Shown: positions 8,267-15,933, counted from the first letter of the stretch. The stretch is DNA of 64,000 bases from an uncultured Lachnospiraceae bacterium (GCA_910576975.1 CAJTJY010000006.1:55468-119467), one strand, 5' to 3'. The notes: a model not told the origin generated them from the letters alone. Numbers and translations are program-made.

Positions 8267-8429
8267 TGTTCTTTCCCTCCTGCTTCTCTCTGTACTTCCT
8301 GCGGTTCTCCTGCTTTACCGCCCATCCAACTTCACGGGCAATGATGAAGACAAGATACATGATACCCAGCCCCACGCAGACCGCCGCAAACGCCAGAAGC
8401 CCTTTGATAACCTCAATCAGAAATAGCAT
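8247..8429 (-). CDS. Small single-pass membrane protein
   Basis: 60 residues with one hydrophobic helix (LFLIEVIKGLLAFAAVCVGLGIMYLVFIIA, about 2-31) followed by a basic cytoplasmic tail (KQENRRKYREKQEGK). Function unknown. It overlaps both neighbours in the early operon. Confidence 0.6.
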   Translation of the reverse strand: MLFLIEVIKGLLAFAAVCVGLGIMYLVFIIAREVGWAVKQENRRKYREKQEGKNNADGGI

Positions 8430-8607
8430 TGTCTTTCCCCTCCCTTGCCCTCTGGCGCATATCCTGCCGGGCGGCTTCCACCGACTTTTTCAGTTGGTTC
8501 ATATCCTGCACCCGCTTTCTGATTGTGTTTTCCCTGCCCTGCTGCCGCTGCTTCTCCATCTGGCGGCGGTAAATCAATTCTTTTCCGCTGTAATGCTTCT
8601 TTCCCAT
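8413..8607 (-). CDS. Small basic hypothetical phage protein
   Basis: 64 residues, highly basic and helical (KQRQQGRENTIRKRVQDM). The ATG follows AGGAGGGCGCAGG. Probably an RNA- or DNA-binding accessory peptide; function unknown. Confidence 0.55.
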   Translation of the reverse strand: MGKKHYSGKELIYRRQMEKQRQQGRENTIRKRVQDMNQLKKSVEAARQDMRQRAREGKDNAISD

Positions 8608-8618
8608 CCTGCGCCCTC

Positions 8619-9161
8619 CTAAAAATATCTTTTCTGGTATCTGCTGCCCTTGCTGGCTTTCATGCGCCGCTTGCGCTGCCGGTCCCTCTTTGCGTCCTGC
8701 GTCCTTATGACCGCCTTTTGCACCTCCTGCGGGTCAATGTTGTTCACTTCTTCCTGCACAACTTCCAGCACTTCAACTTGCGCGTCCTCAAATGCCAGTG
8801 TTGCGCCGGGGTCATACGTTTCCGCTTTCCAGTCCTTTTCAAACTGCGCAAAATCGTTCTTATATCTTCCGCAGGAATACGGGTGCAGTTGTTCCGCTTC
8901 ATAAATCGCTTTCATTACTGTTTCATCATCCTGCGGCTTCCAGTTGTATAAATGCCAGCTTGCGTAATTGTCCCAGTTCCACTTTGACAGAAAGACTTCC
9001 AGCCCATCAAAGAAGCCCATACTGCGGACCATTGCTTTCATTTCGTTTCTGGTGAAGCCCTGCCCCTTTAACTGCTGCCGCACTTCATCCAGTGTGGTTG
9101 CCGTTTTCAGCCTTGCCAATACGACTTTCGGCAAATACTTTGGTTCTGTTTCTTTCCTCAT
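8619..9161 (-). CDS. Hypothetical phage protein (180 aa)
   Basis: No family recognised. The N-terminal 45 residues (LARLKTATTLDEVRQQLKGQGFTRNEMKAMVRSMG) look like a small helical domain, the centre is aromatic-rich (WNWDNYASWHLYNWKP), an acidic helix follows (VEVLEVVQEEVNNID), and the C-terminus is very basic (KRDRQRKRRMKASKGSRYQKRYF). It overlaps the next gene upstream by 77 bp. Confidence 0.6.
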   Translation of the reverse strand: MRKETEPKYLPKVVLARLKTATTLDEVRQQLKGQGFTRNEMKAMVRSMGFFDGLEVFLSKWNWDNYASWHLYNWKPQDDETVMKAIYEAEQLHPYSCGRYKNDFAQFEKDWKAETYDPGATLAFEDAQVEVLEVVQEEVNNIDPQEVQKAVIRTQDAKRDRQRKRRMKASKGSRYQKRYF

Positions 9162-9393
9162 TTCCCTTTCGCTCCAATCTGTCTGCTATCCTCAATATGC
9201 TTTCCATTGACTTTTTAATGTTCCCGTCCGTGTTCGCCGTAATGGACAGCACCCCGGCAATGTCCCGCATTTCCTCCGCAATCTCCACCGCTTCCCCGGC
9301 TTCAATGTGATACTGCGCCATGCAGCTTTTGCAGACTTGCACGCCCTCCGGGATAGCTTCGCCGCATATCAAGCAGCGGTCAACGTCCGTCAT
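9085..9393 (-). CDS. Small zinc-finger phage protein
   Basis: 102 residues from the ATG at 9391-9393, which follows GGAGGGATGGGAAA. CLICGEAIPEGVQVCKSC at the N-terminus is a four-Cys zinc ribbon; the rest is helical (AVEIAEEMRDIAGV). Function unknown. The 3' end overlaps the following gene by 77 bp in another frame. Confidence 0.6.
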   Translation of the reverse strand: MTDVDRCLICGEAIPEGVQVCKSCMAQYHIEAGEAVEIAEEMRDIAGVLSITANTDGNIKKSMESILRIADRLERKGNEERNRTKVFAESRIGKAENGNHTG

Positions 9394-9727
9394 TTTCCCA
9401 TCCCTCCAGCTTCTCAACCCGCTTTTCCAGATTGTGCGCCCTCTCTATAAGGTTTCGCACCTCATACGGCAAAAGCCCGGTTTCTTCATAGTCATGCAGC
9501 TTCTTCACGGCTGCTGCCACCGTTGTTTTCCCTTTCAGCACGGCTTTCCCGTTGTGGTTTATCTCTGTCAGCTGCGGTCTTTTCTGCTTTCCCCTGCCGG
9601 TCCCCGGCTTCTTCCCTTGCTTCTGCTGTCCTGCCACAATCCTCGCCCCGGCAGAAACAATGTCACTGTGCGGGATATATCCCCGCATAGCGTTATTGGT
9701 TGCCCTCATTGCCGCCTTTGGTATCAT
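9380..9727 (-). CDS. Hypothetical phage protein with C-terminal coiled coil
   Basis: 115 residues from the ATG at 9725-9727 (GGAGG spaced 8 nt). Middle and C-terminal segments contain AAVKKLHDYEETGLLPYEV and LIERAHNLEKRVEKLEGWE, a motif common in small phage proteins of Clostridia, then a short coiled coil. The N-terminal half is basic. Function unknown. Confidence 0.55.
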   Translation of the reverse strand: MIPKAAMRATNNAMRGYIPHSDIVSAGARIVAGQQKQGKKPGTGRGKQKRPQLTEINHNGKAVLKGKTTVAAAVKKLHDYEETGLLPYEVRNLIERAHNLEKRVEKLEGWENDGR

Positions 9728-10190
9728 CTGCCGCACCTCCTGCGCCCTTTGCTCTGTAAACTTTCGGAATTTCCCACGGTGCTTCCCTGCTTATCTTTGG
9801 ATAGCCCGGAAAACGCATATAGCTTGAAATCAGCCGTTCCGCTTCCTCTGCGCCGTAGCAGACCGCCGCACAATACCCCTGCGCCGCCAGTTCTTCCAGC
9901 CATTCTTCCTGTGCTTCTGTTGTTTTGTTCTTGCCATACTTCATTTCGATATAAAGCCCATGAAAGCCATTCATAGGCACTGGCAAGCATAAATCCGGCA
10001 CACCCGCTTTCACTCCCTGCCGTTTCAAGTTTGCTGCTTCCAGCTGGTTTCTGCTTCCTCCATTCGGTACATGATAAATCAGTTTCAATTCTGGGTGCTT
10101 TGGCAGCTGCCATCCGCACCACGCAATCAAGGCTTCCTGCTCTGTGGCTTCACTCCGTTTGCGGTTTTGCTGTCTGTTATAATATCCCAT
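9693..10190 (-). CDS. VRR-NUC domain nuclease
   Basis: A 165-residue protein with the VRR-NUC (PD-(D/E)XK) signature: HVPNGGSRNQLEAANLKRQG, GVPDLCLP with the catalytic Asp, and LYIEMKYGKN with the E-x-K pair. Such stand-alone phage nucleases are thought to process replication or recombination intermediates (Holliday junction-like DNA). It lies in the replication/early operon. Confidence 0.85.
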   Translation of the reverse strand: MGYYNRQQNRKRSEATEQEALIAWCGWQLPKHPELKLIYHVPNGGSRNQLEAANLKRQGVKAGVPDLCLPVPMNGFHGLYIEMKYGKNKTTEAQEEWLEELAAQGYCAAVCYGAEEAERLISSYMRFPGYPKISREAPWEIPKVYRAKGAGGAADDTKGGNEGNQ

Positions 10191-10197
10191 TGCTGCT

Positions 10198-10410
10198 TCA
10201 CCCCTCTTTTAGCTTTTTAACGTGCGAACACCTAAACAAGCATGACTGCGGATTGATTAAAAAATACAAGTTCTTTGGTATATATAAGTTAGGGTCATTC
10301 TTAAACATTTTTTCGCCCGTTTTATGCAGTTTGCCCGTGATAACTTCATTGTCAAACAGTGTGATCGTAACTGTTTTACCCAGATACTTTTCTAACTCAC
10401 TTCTTTTCAC
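10198..10410 (-). CDS. Small hypothetical protein with Lsm-like pattern
   Basis: 70 residues from a GTG at 10408-10410 that follows GGAGGTGG; an upstream ATG at 10434 has no ribosome binding site. The segment GKTVTITLFDNEVITGKLHKTG resembles an Sm/Lsm strand pair, but the similarity is too short to assign RNA binding. It overlaps the end of the HD-domain gene. Confidence 0.5.
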   Translation of the reverse strand: MKRSELEKYLGKTVTITLFDNEVITGKLHKTGEKMFKNDPNLYIPKNLYFLINPQSCLFRCSHVKKLKEG

Positions 10411-10996
10411 TGCTTGCCACCTCCGTTTCATCAAAGTGCGTTGCCATCATATCTGCAAGATGAAGCATAACTGCCAGCTTGCATTGATGAAAAGCGTTGT
10501 CTAAATCATAACCGCCGCCCTTTGCGTAAAAGTCATATTGTCCCATGTGCCAGCGTATAGCCAGAATTTCTTCATCTGTCAGATACATAAAACGCATTAT
10601 CAAAATGACCGACTTTTCACCGTGTCCAGCTGGAAAGTTCCTTGTTATGTCATAGCGTTTGTTTGACCCCTCCTGGGCTTCCTTGTATGCGTCTATCTTG
10701 CACAAATCATGCAGCAGCGCAACGATCGCCAGCGTTTCCGTGTTGAATATCTGTGGCGGTTTTATTGCTTCCGCTGCGATAAATGCCAACCGCTGAAAAA
10801 CATTGATTGAATGTTGCGCCAGCCCTCCGGGTTCTGCGCCGTGGTGCTTCGTGCTTGCCGGGGCTTCAAAAAATCCGTGTGCGCACATCCATTGCAGCAA
10901 ATCCGCTGCGCCGGGTCTGTTTATGTATGTTGTGAAGCATTTTCTATATTCCACTTCAATTTCTGCCGTGGTCTTCTTTTTTGCCTTATCCTCCAT
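10397..10996 (-). CDS. HD-domain phosphohydrolase
   Basis: 199 residues with the metal-binding H...HD...D layout: HHGAEPGGLAQHSINVF, ALLHDLCKIDAY, GHGEKSV, and LHLADMMATHFDE. HD proteins of this kind cut phosphomonoesters or cyclic nucleotides; in phages they may remodel nucleotide pools or degrade signalling nucleotides used in host defence (inference). Confidence 0.8.
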   Translation of the reverse strand: MEDKAKKKTTAEIEVEYRKCFTTYINRPGAADLLQWMCAHGFFEAPASTKHHGAEPGGLAQHSINVFQRLAFIAAEAIKPPQIFNTETLAIVALLHDLCKIDAYKEAQEGSNKRYDITRNFPAGHGEKSVILIMRFMYLTDEEILAIRWHMGQYDFYAKGGGYDLDNAFHQCKLAVMLHLADMMATHFDETEVASSEKK

Positions 10997-11013
10997 TTCC
11001 CTTTCCTTTCTGC

Positions 11014-11033
11014 GGGCGTGTTCTCACACGCCC
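11014..11033. other. Perfect hairpin between CLec-fold gene and HD gene
   Basis: GGGCGTGT/ACACGCCC with a 4-nt loop, in the 47-bp gap between the two genes. There is no U-run, so it is probably an mRNA processing or stability stem within the operon. Confidence 0.45.
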
Positions 11034-11043
11034 TATCAGTTCA

Positions 11044-11991
11044 TCAGTTTTCAGTTTCCAGTTCTTCAAATTCAACATAAGCGGAACGGAAGCCAACATT
11101 GTCGCCGACGAGGGAACGGGCGTATGCCAAGCCCAACGCACCCACACCGCCGCTGGAAGTGCTGCTGAAGCCAGACCCCCGGAACGCTATTGTTTCATCT
11201 TCCCCGCTGTCAGCGTATATGTACGCCATTTCTTCTTCTATATTCTGCGGAACAATGCCCAGCTGCTGCAATATTTCCGGCATTTCCTCCAGATTGATTT
11301 CTAAATCTGTGAAGTGGCAACCGTCCCAGCCGTCTTCCGGGACTTCCGTTGTCACTTTCACGCCGCCATGTGTTGCGTCAAGAAAAATGTCTTGCCCTGC
11401 TGCCGTCTTTACCCTTTGCCATGCTTCACTATTTGGTGACAAGTTCACAACTGCTGCGTCATTGTCTTTTATGTACTCAATAGCACCTTTGCGCAGCCGC
11501 AGCCCTGCAACCATTTCCCAGTTATCCCCGCACAAATCGCAAACGCCATCCGGCGTGTGTGTATGCGTCCATGTGACCGGTCCGCTGCCCGTCAGTGTGT
11601 GTCCGTAATCGTACTTTTCACCGCTCTCGCTTTCGTCAAAGAAATATCTTCCCCGTGCCGTGTTTCCGTGCGGAAGTGTGCCGCCCTCTATGCTTTCATT
11701 GTGCAGATATTCCCATTCAGCATTTGTCATTAAATGCCATCCGTCACCTTTTCCCCGGCAAAGTGCGCTTGCTGCATTGAAATCAATACAATTTGCAGCT
11801 TGTGCAAACGGTATTGAACACGGAACGCCCTTGACAAGCGTATTTTCATATTTTGAAATATAGATTGCCTTTGCCCTCCTGCCGCAGATCATAAACACCG
11901 GGTCAAGCGGTTTTCCTGCTTCTGGTGTAAATTTCACCATTATTGACGGCAGCCCCGCATTGTCAAAAAGTACCACGTTTTCATGTTTCAT
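11044..11991 (-). CDS. Formylglycine-generating-enzyme/C-type-lectin-fold protein; DGR-target-like C-terminus
   Basis: 315 residues. The central part (WHLMTNAEWEYLHNES) is typical of FGE-sulfatase/CLec-fold proteins. The C-terminus, FRGSGFSSTSSGGVGALGLA followed by YARSLVGDNVGFRSAYV, has the layout of variable regions in diversity-generating retroelement target proteins. No DGR reverse transcriptase or template repeat is visible nearby. The leader carries ACCAGATACAA then AAAGGAGG. It lies among early genes rather than tail genes, so a receptor-binding role is uncertain. Confidence 0.7.
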   Translation of the reverse strand: MKHENVVLFDNAGLPSIMVKFTPEAGKPLDPVFMICGRRAKAIYISKYENTLVKGVPCSIPFAQAANCIDFNAASALCRGKGDGWHLMTNAEWEYLHNESIEGGTLPHGNTARGRYFFDESESGEKYDYGHTLTGSGPVTWTHTHTPDGVCDLCGDNWEMVAGLRLRKGAIEYIKDNDAAVVNLSPNSEAWQRVKTAAGQDIFLDATHGGVKVTTEVPEDGWDGCHFTDLEINLEEMPEILQQLGIVPQNIEEEMAYIYADSGEDETIAFRGSGFSSTSSGGVGALGLAYARSLVGDNVGFRSAYVEFEELETEN

Positions 11992-12026
11992 TGTTGTTTC
12001 CTCCTTTTGTTGTATCTGGTTTATTT

Positions 12027-12386
12027 TTAATTTGGTATTGCTTCTTTTTCCGTCCCGGCATGATATAACTTGCCGTCTTTCTCATATAGCATTGTCAGCC
12101 CTTTCAGTGCCGCCAGCGTGATTTCCTCTTTCATTCCCTCTGATATTCCGTATTTCTCTCCCAGAAGAATATAGGCGCACCGTTTCAATATGTCCTGCCC
12201 TGCTGCCATGCCCCTGCTGCGCTCCTGCGGCTTGTTATCGTCTAAAACCTCTGTCAAGTACAAATGCACCGTCACTGGCGCAAATCCGCTGTTTATAGCC
12301 GCTCTGGTCAGTTCTCTTGCATATTCCTTGTTGCGCCGGATTTCGCCCCGGTACGGGCTGCATACATAAAGCAGATTGTTACCCAA
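12027..12386 (-). CDS. DUF4406/DUF7768-like nucleoside-deoxyribosyltransferase-fold protein
   Basis: 119 residues from a TTG at 12384-12386 (8 nt after GGGAGG; a GTG at 12395 overlaps the ribosome binding site). NLLYVCSPYRGEIRRN, then APVTVHLYLTEVLDD and GMAAGQDILKRCAYILL, follow the pattern of small phage proteins with a nucleoside 2-deoxyribosyltransferase-like fold. Probably a nucleotide-binding or nucleotide-modifying protein; substrate unknown. Confidence 0.65.
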   Translation of the reverse strand: MGNNLLYVCSPYRGEIRRNKEYARELTRAAINSGFAPVTVHLYLTEVLDDNKPQERSRGMAAGQDILKRCAYILLGEKYGISEGMKEEITLAALKGLTMLYEKDGKLYHAGTEKEAIPN

Positions 12387-12579
12387 TCGCCGCACCTCCC
12401 AACTGCAATTTCATCACTGCCCATGTAAATTCTTTCAATGCGTCTTCCTGCTGCTTTTCCGTGCTTTCCGGGTCTTCTATGCAGTCAGCCAGCTTTTCCG
12501 CTGTGTCTGCTGTGTCACGGAATAGCTTTGCCATTTCTCTGATTTCCGTTGCGTCAGTCTTCTTTTCCAATGTTTCCAC
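12379..12579 (-). CDS. Small acidic helical hypothetical protein
   Basis: 66 residues, mostly charged helix (METLEKKTDATEIREMAK, then DTADTAEKLADCIEDPES). Overlaps the downstream gene. Function unknown. Confidence 0.55.
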   Translation of the reverse strand: METLEKKTDATEIREMAKLFRDTADTAEKLADCIEDPESTEKQQEDALKEFTWAVMKLQLGGAAIG

Positions 12580-12582
12580 CTC

Positions 12583-12888
12583 CTATCCGTCAAATTTCAG
12601 TTCTTCATCTGCGCCCACAACTGCTGCCGGGGCTGGCGTTTCTTCCTGCTGCCATTCCGCAAGGTCAAGCATGGTTCCGCACTTGCTGCAATAGTGCCAG
12701 TCAGAAGCCACACGGAAGCGGAAGCCATCTTTTCTGTCCGGGGCAATGTCTGCGTCATAGCAGGAAAACAAATGCTTCCCGCAGATAGGACAGTAAAAGC
12801 TATTCAAATATCCTAGCGGCGGTTGCCCGGTCAATGTCGGCTGCTTCCCTCTTTCCCTCCGGGGCTTCCATGCTTTCTTTTTCTTCAC
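12583..12888 (-). CDS. Zinc-ribbon phage protein
   Basis: 101 residues from the GTG at 12886-12888 (GAGG spaced 8 nt). A basic N-terminus (KKKKAWKPRRERGK) precedes FYCPICGKHLF and HYCSKCGTMLDL, a two-CxxC zinc ribbon that probably binds nucleic acid. Its 5' end overlaps the 3' end of the next gene by 89 bp in another frame. Confidence 0.55.
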   Translation of the reverse strand: MKKKKAWKPRRERGKQPTLTGQPPLGYLNSFYCPICGKHLFSCYDADIAPDRKDGFRFRVASDWHYCSKCGTMLDLAEWQQEETPAPAAVVGADEELKFDG

Positions 12889-13207
12889 TGCTACCACCTC
12901 GCTTCCCTCTTATGATTTCCTCTACCGCCGCAAAGTCATGTTTCTTCAATGCCCGCAGAAGCCTTTTCCAGATTGCCCCCGCTTGTCTTCCCAGTTCTTT
13001 ATTCATGAAATCAAGGTCTTCCGGGTCAAACTGTTTCCGCAAGTCTTTGTCATTTATCACATTCCCTGCAAAAATCAGTTCCGTTCCGCATAGCGTCTTC
13101 ATGCCCGCTTTGAAATACGCCCGGTCTTCATCCGTCATTTTGACTTTTCCCAGCTTCGCCACCTCCTGCAATGTGTCCAATTCGGACAACTTCTTTATCC
13201 GGCGCAC
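12800..13207 (-). CDS. Hypothetical phage protein
   Basis: 135 residues, helical, starting MRRIKKLSELDTLQEVAKLG (GTG start directly abutting GAGG, so the exact start is uncertain). Contains TDEDRAYFKAGMKTLCG and AIWKRLLRALKKHDFAAVEEII. No family recognised. Confidence 0.5.
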   Translation of the reverse strand: MRRIKKLSELDTLQEVAKLGKVKMTDEDRAYFKAGMKTLCGTELIFAGNVINDKDLRKQFDPEDLDFMNKELGRQAGAIWKRLLRALKKHDFAAVEEIIRGKRGGSSEEKESMEAPEGKREAADIDRATAARIFE

Positions 13208-13578
13208 CCTCTTTCAAACTGCGCCGTCAGTTCTTCATACTGTGCTTTAAGGTCTTTTATATTTTCATCCGTTGCACATCCGGCGCAGATTGCGTCTGGA
13301 TTGTTTCTGTCCGGGCAATCCCTGCATATCTTCATTTCATCATCCAGATTGTTTGCCAGCACCCACAACGCAAATGCTATGTCCGAAAACTCTTTCTTGA
13401 CCTCCGCTGCGGCTGGCTCTTTTACTGCTGCCACTTCCCCATCCGTTATGCCGTACTTTGCTTTCAAGTCTTCGTACATCCTGCGGGCGGTTTCTTTTTC
13501 GCCGCCCACGCCCCTTTCGGCAAGTGCCTTGATTTTTCCCAGTTTTTCAAGCACTTTTTCACGTTGTATCTGGTCCAT
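13195..13578 (-). CDS. DUF2786 domain protein
   Basis: 127 residues. The N-terminal 45 (EKVLEKLGKIKALAERGVGG, then ARRMYEDLKAKYGITDGEV) match DUF2786, found in phage and mobile-element proteins of unknown function. A Cys cluster (CRDCPDRNNPDAICAGC) follows near residue 87-103 and may bind metal. ATG after AGGAGGGCAACAC; the start codon region itself contains the ACCAGATACAA motif. Confidence 0.7.
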   Translation of the reverse strand: MDQIQREKVLEKLGKIKALAERGVGGEKETARRMYEDLKAKYGITDGEVAAVKEPAAAEVKKEFSDIAFALWVLANNLDDEMKICRDCPDRNNPDAICAGCATDENIKDLKAQYEELTAQFERGCAG

Positions 13579-13589
13579 GTGTTGCCCTC

Positions 13590-13883
13590 CTAAATCTCCA
13601 ATACTTGCCCCGGATAAATCAAATCCGGGTTCTTTATATTGTTTTTCCTCGCAAGTTCATAGCACCATGTACCGCTTCCGTACACCGACTTTGCGATATT
13701 CCACAAGCAATCCCCTTTTTTCACGGTATATGTCTGCGCCGCTGTCCTCTGCTTCCGGGGCTGCCGTTCCTGCTTCCTTTTCTGCACTTCCTGCGTGTGG
13801 TAGTATTCTTTTTCTGCCCTTGACCCGCAGTATTCGCAGATTTTCCCCAGTTCGACTTCTGCGCCGCAAAATTTGCACTTCAT
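13590..13883 (-). CDS. Zinc-ribbon plus LysM protein
   Basis: 97 residues from the ATG at 13881-13883. An N-terminal zinc ribbon (MKCKFCGAEVELGKICEYCG) precedes a basic linker and a LysM domain (TYTVKKGDCLWNIAKSVYG...NPDLIYPGQVLEI). LysM binds peptidoglycan or chitin-like glycans, yet there is no signal peptide; as part of a middle-gene operon its role is unclear. Overlaps the next gene by 4 bp. Confidence 0.75.
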   Translation of the reverse strand: MKCKFCGAEVELGKICEYCGSRAEKEYYHTQEVQKRKQERQPRKQRTAAQTYTVKKGDCLWNIAKSVYGSGTWCYELARKNNIKNPDLIYPGQVLEI

Positions 13884-14308
13884 GCCACACCCCCTAAATA
13901 GCACCACGACTGCGGGGCTTTCTTCACTCCGACTTCCGGCAGTGACAGCGGCTTTTCATATTCCCGCACATGGGATATATGCCAGCCCCACAAAGGCTTC
14001 TCGCTGTCCCCTGCATAGGCTTCCAGCTGTTTCCTTGTCAAGCAGCTTGCCCGTTCCAGATTGTACGGTGTCCCGCTGTCCTGCGGCGGCAATGCCCATG
14101 TAGGAAGCCCCGGCACGGTGTCCAGTTTGTAGAAGCAATCACAGACAAATTCACCGACAACGCCCACGCCGCCCATCACATAGACAAGCACTGTATATGG
14201 ACCGTTGCCCCGTGGTCTGGTCTTTCGGATTTCAAGCAGCTTTGCGCCCAGTCTTATTTCCCGCCACCATTCCGGGTGCAGTGATATAATGATTGCTCTA
14301 TTTGCCAT
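13880..14308 (-). CDS. ASCH/PUA-like domain protein
   Basis: 142 residues from the ATG at 14306-14308, behind GGAGGGCAGGGAAG. AIIISLHPEWWREIRLGAKLLEIRKTRP is the ASCH/EVE-like beta-barrel start, in which the conserved K-x-x-E-I-R segment lines the RNA-binding cleft; GPYTVLVYVMGGVGVVGEFVC follows. These proteins probably bind modified RNA or nucleotides. Confidence 0.75.
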   Translation of the reverse strand: MANRAIIISLHPEWWREIRLGAKLLEIRKTRPRGNGPYTVLVYVMGGVGVVGEFVCDCFYKLDTVPGLPTWALPPQDSGTPYNLERASCLTRKQLEAYAGDSEKPLWGWHISHVREYEKPLSLPEVGVKKAPQSWCYLGGVA

Positions 14309-14624
14309 CTTCCCTGCCCTCCGTAAATTCATTGTCAAGTTCAATTCGGATATACAGAATGTGCTTCAATTCCCCCACTTTGTATTCTCCGAATTGTTCC
14401 ACCGGGACCTGCGGCGGCAATGCGTCAATCCTTGTCCAGTCCCACATTTTTTCCGTTGCCTTGTATGTTTCCATCCCTATCCCGTAACGCTTCACCCTGC
14501 GGGTCTTCCTTATCCCTGCGCTTTCCGTATTCGCCGCATATCCTCTGAAAATCGTTTGCCCTGCTGCATTTACAATCATAATTCTGTCGCTGGGCGTTGC
14601 TTTCTCTATCGCTTCACCTAACAT
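14298..14624 (-). CDS. Hypothetical phage protein
   Basis: About 108 residues from the ATG at 14622-14624 (a GTG one codon upstream is equally possible; GGAGG is 8-11 nt away). Starts MLGEAIEKATPSDRIMIVNA; the C-terminus is strand-rich (ELKHILYIRIELDNEF). No family recognised. Its start overlaps the rep stop by 11 bp. Confidence 0.55.
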   Translation of the reverse strand: MLGEAIEKATPSDRIMIVNAAGQTIFRGYAANTESAGIRKTRRVKRYGIGMETYKATEKMWDWTRIDALPPQVPVEQFGEYKVGELKHILYIRIELDNEFTEGREDGK

Positions 14625-15642
14625 CACCTTGACCACCTCCGTTCACTGGCTGCGCCCTGCTGCCAGCCTTTCCTTTCCGCTTCCTCCTGCTGCCCGCTGC
14701 CGTCTTCTTTGCTGGCTGCTTCTTTGGCTTCTTCTTCCACATTTTCAAGTAAATGTGCCACCCGGTCTGTTCATAATAGACCGCTTCGCAGGAAGTAATA
14801 TTGTAATCTGCATATATCTTCTGAAACTCCGACAATCCCCCGTCCGCAGACTTCGCCAGCTGTTCAACCTTTGCTTTGCTATACTTGAAATCGTTGCATT
14901 TCTCCGTTGGTTCTTCCAGATTGCGGCTGGCTTTCCATAGGCTCTTGTCTGCCGCTTCCTGCGGCTTGCTGTCCTCCCGCTTTGTTTCCGGGCGTTCAAG
15001 GTTGCGGCTGGAAGAATACCGTTTCTTTCCCTGCGGGTCTTTTATGATATACTTACAAAGTCCCTCTATCCCGTTTTCATTCATTTGCAGACGGTCCGCA
15101 TTGACCCAGCCCATCTTCTCCACGCTGTCCCTATATGCTGCCGCTTCCGCTTTGTCCGGGCTGTCCGCTTTCTTCCAGTTCACCCGCTGCGCCGTCCACA
15201 TCATTTCCACTTCGTCACGGTCCATGCCGCCATTCATGATTATGTGGTGATGTATCCTTTTCAGCTGCTGCCCGTCCTTTGAAAACTTGTATTCCGTCAC
15301 TAATATGTATTTCAAGGGTTCAAGACCCAGCTTCTGCCGTCTGTATGCTATCCGGCGTAAATAGTTACCCACAATCTTTTCTGCTTCCTCGACTGTGCCG
15401 GGCAAGTTATCCACACTATATGTGCATGAAGTGTGCAAATCCCCAACATGAAAGTTGCCATTCCCTAACTGCACAAGATACCGTTTGGCGTTCTTATCAT
15501 TCAAGGCGTTCTGCTTCGGCTTCTTTGCTTTCCTCCGCTTCCCCCTTTTCCCTCTGGCTGCTTCCTCTGCCTTTTCTGTTCTGGGGATAATATCAACTTC
15601 CCTATATTCGGCGCAGTCTGTCTTCTTCTCTCTGATAAACAT
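14614..15642 (-). CDS. rep: Rolling-circle (HUH) replication initiator-like protein
   Basis: 342 residues. RYLVQLGNGNFHVGDLHTSCTYS (54-76) is the N-terminal strand, KRIHHHIIMNGG (128-139) the HUH metal-binding motif, and GLCKYIIKD (194-202) holds the candidate nucleophile Tyr198. N- and C-termini are very basic. By family such proteins nick one strand at an origin and start rolling-circle replication. The ATG follows AAAAGGAAGTGCAGT. The 400-bp leader (15643-16047) carries three CTTACGGAAGTATA sites and an antisense promoter. Together with parAB it suggests plasmid-style replication control. Confidence 0.8.
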   Translation of the reverse strand: MFIREKKTDCAEYREVDIIPRTEKAEEAARGKRGKRRKAKKPKQNALNDKNAKRYLVQLGNGNFHVGDLHTSCTYSVDNLPGTVEEAEKIVGNYLRRIAYRRQKLGLEPLKYILVTEYKFSKDGQQLKRIHHHIIMNGGMDRDEVEMMWTAQRVNWKKADSPDKAEAAAYRDSVEKMGWVNADRLQMNENGIEGLCKYIIKDPQGKKRYSSSRNLERPETKREDSKPQEAADKSLWKASRNLEEPTEKCNDFKYSKAKVEQLAKSADGGLSEFQKIYADYNITSCEAVYYEQTGWHIYLKMWKKKPKKQPAKKTAAGSRRKRKGKAGSRAQPVNGGGQGDVR

Positions 15643-15750
15643 ACTGCACTTCCTTTTCCGTCCTCATTCCATGCCATACGGCTTTTGGGGTACATCCGCA
15701 GGAAGTGCCGGGGGTTCGCCCCCTCCATCTATCCATCCATATATCCATAT

Positions 15751-15896
15751 CTTACGGAAGTATATACTATAATCATTCTTACGGAAGTATAACTATATAT
15801 AACTTATCGTAGGAATGTTAATACCCCATACAAGCCCGCTTTTGCGGTCTGAAAACCGCTGTTTTCAAGGGTTTTCCCCTTGCTTACGGAAGTATA
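15751..15896 (+). repeat. Cluster of three CTTACGGAAGTATA sites upstream of rep
   Basis: Copies at 15751-15764, 15778-15791 and 15883-15896, all in the same orientation, in the rep leader. Same-strand repeats before a replication gene could be iterons or origin elements; the same sequence before parAB and the late genes argues for a shared operator or centromere. A/T-rich DNA and several short hairpins (for example CAAGGG/CCCTTG near 15867-15882) lie between the copies. Confidence 0.6.
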
Positions 15897-15904
15897 AATT
15901 ATGC

Positions 15905-15933
15905 TTGCATTATAGCCGCCGATATGGTATAAT
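15905..15933 (+). promoter_or_regulatory. Plus-strand promoter antisense to the rep leader
   Basis: TTGCAT (15905-15910), 17-bp spacer, TATAAT (15928-15933), reading away from rep and against the early/rep transcript. No protein gene starts downstream on this strand before the hairpin at 15967-16001. Confidence 0.65.

Noticed and set aside
4173..15896. CTTACGGAAGTATA as the operator of the lysogeny repressor
   Set aside because: The repressor's own promoter region has no copy but carries a different repeated motif (GTCCTTGT); the repeat is instead grouped at parAB, rep and late genes. Not excluded by experiment.
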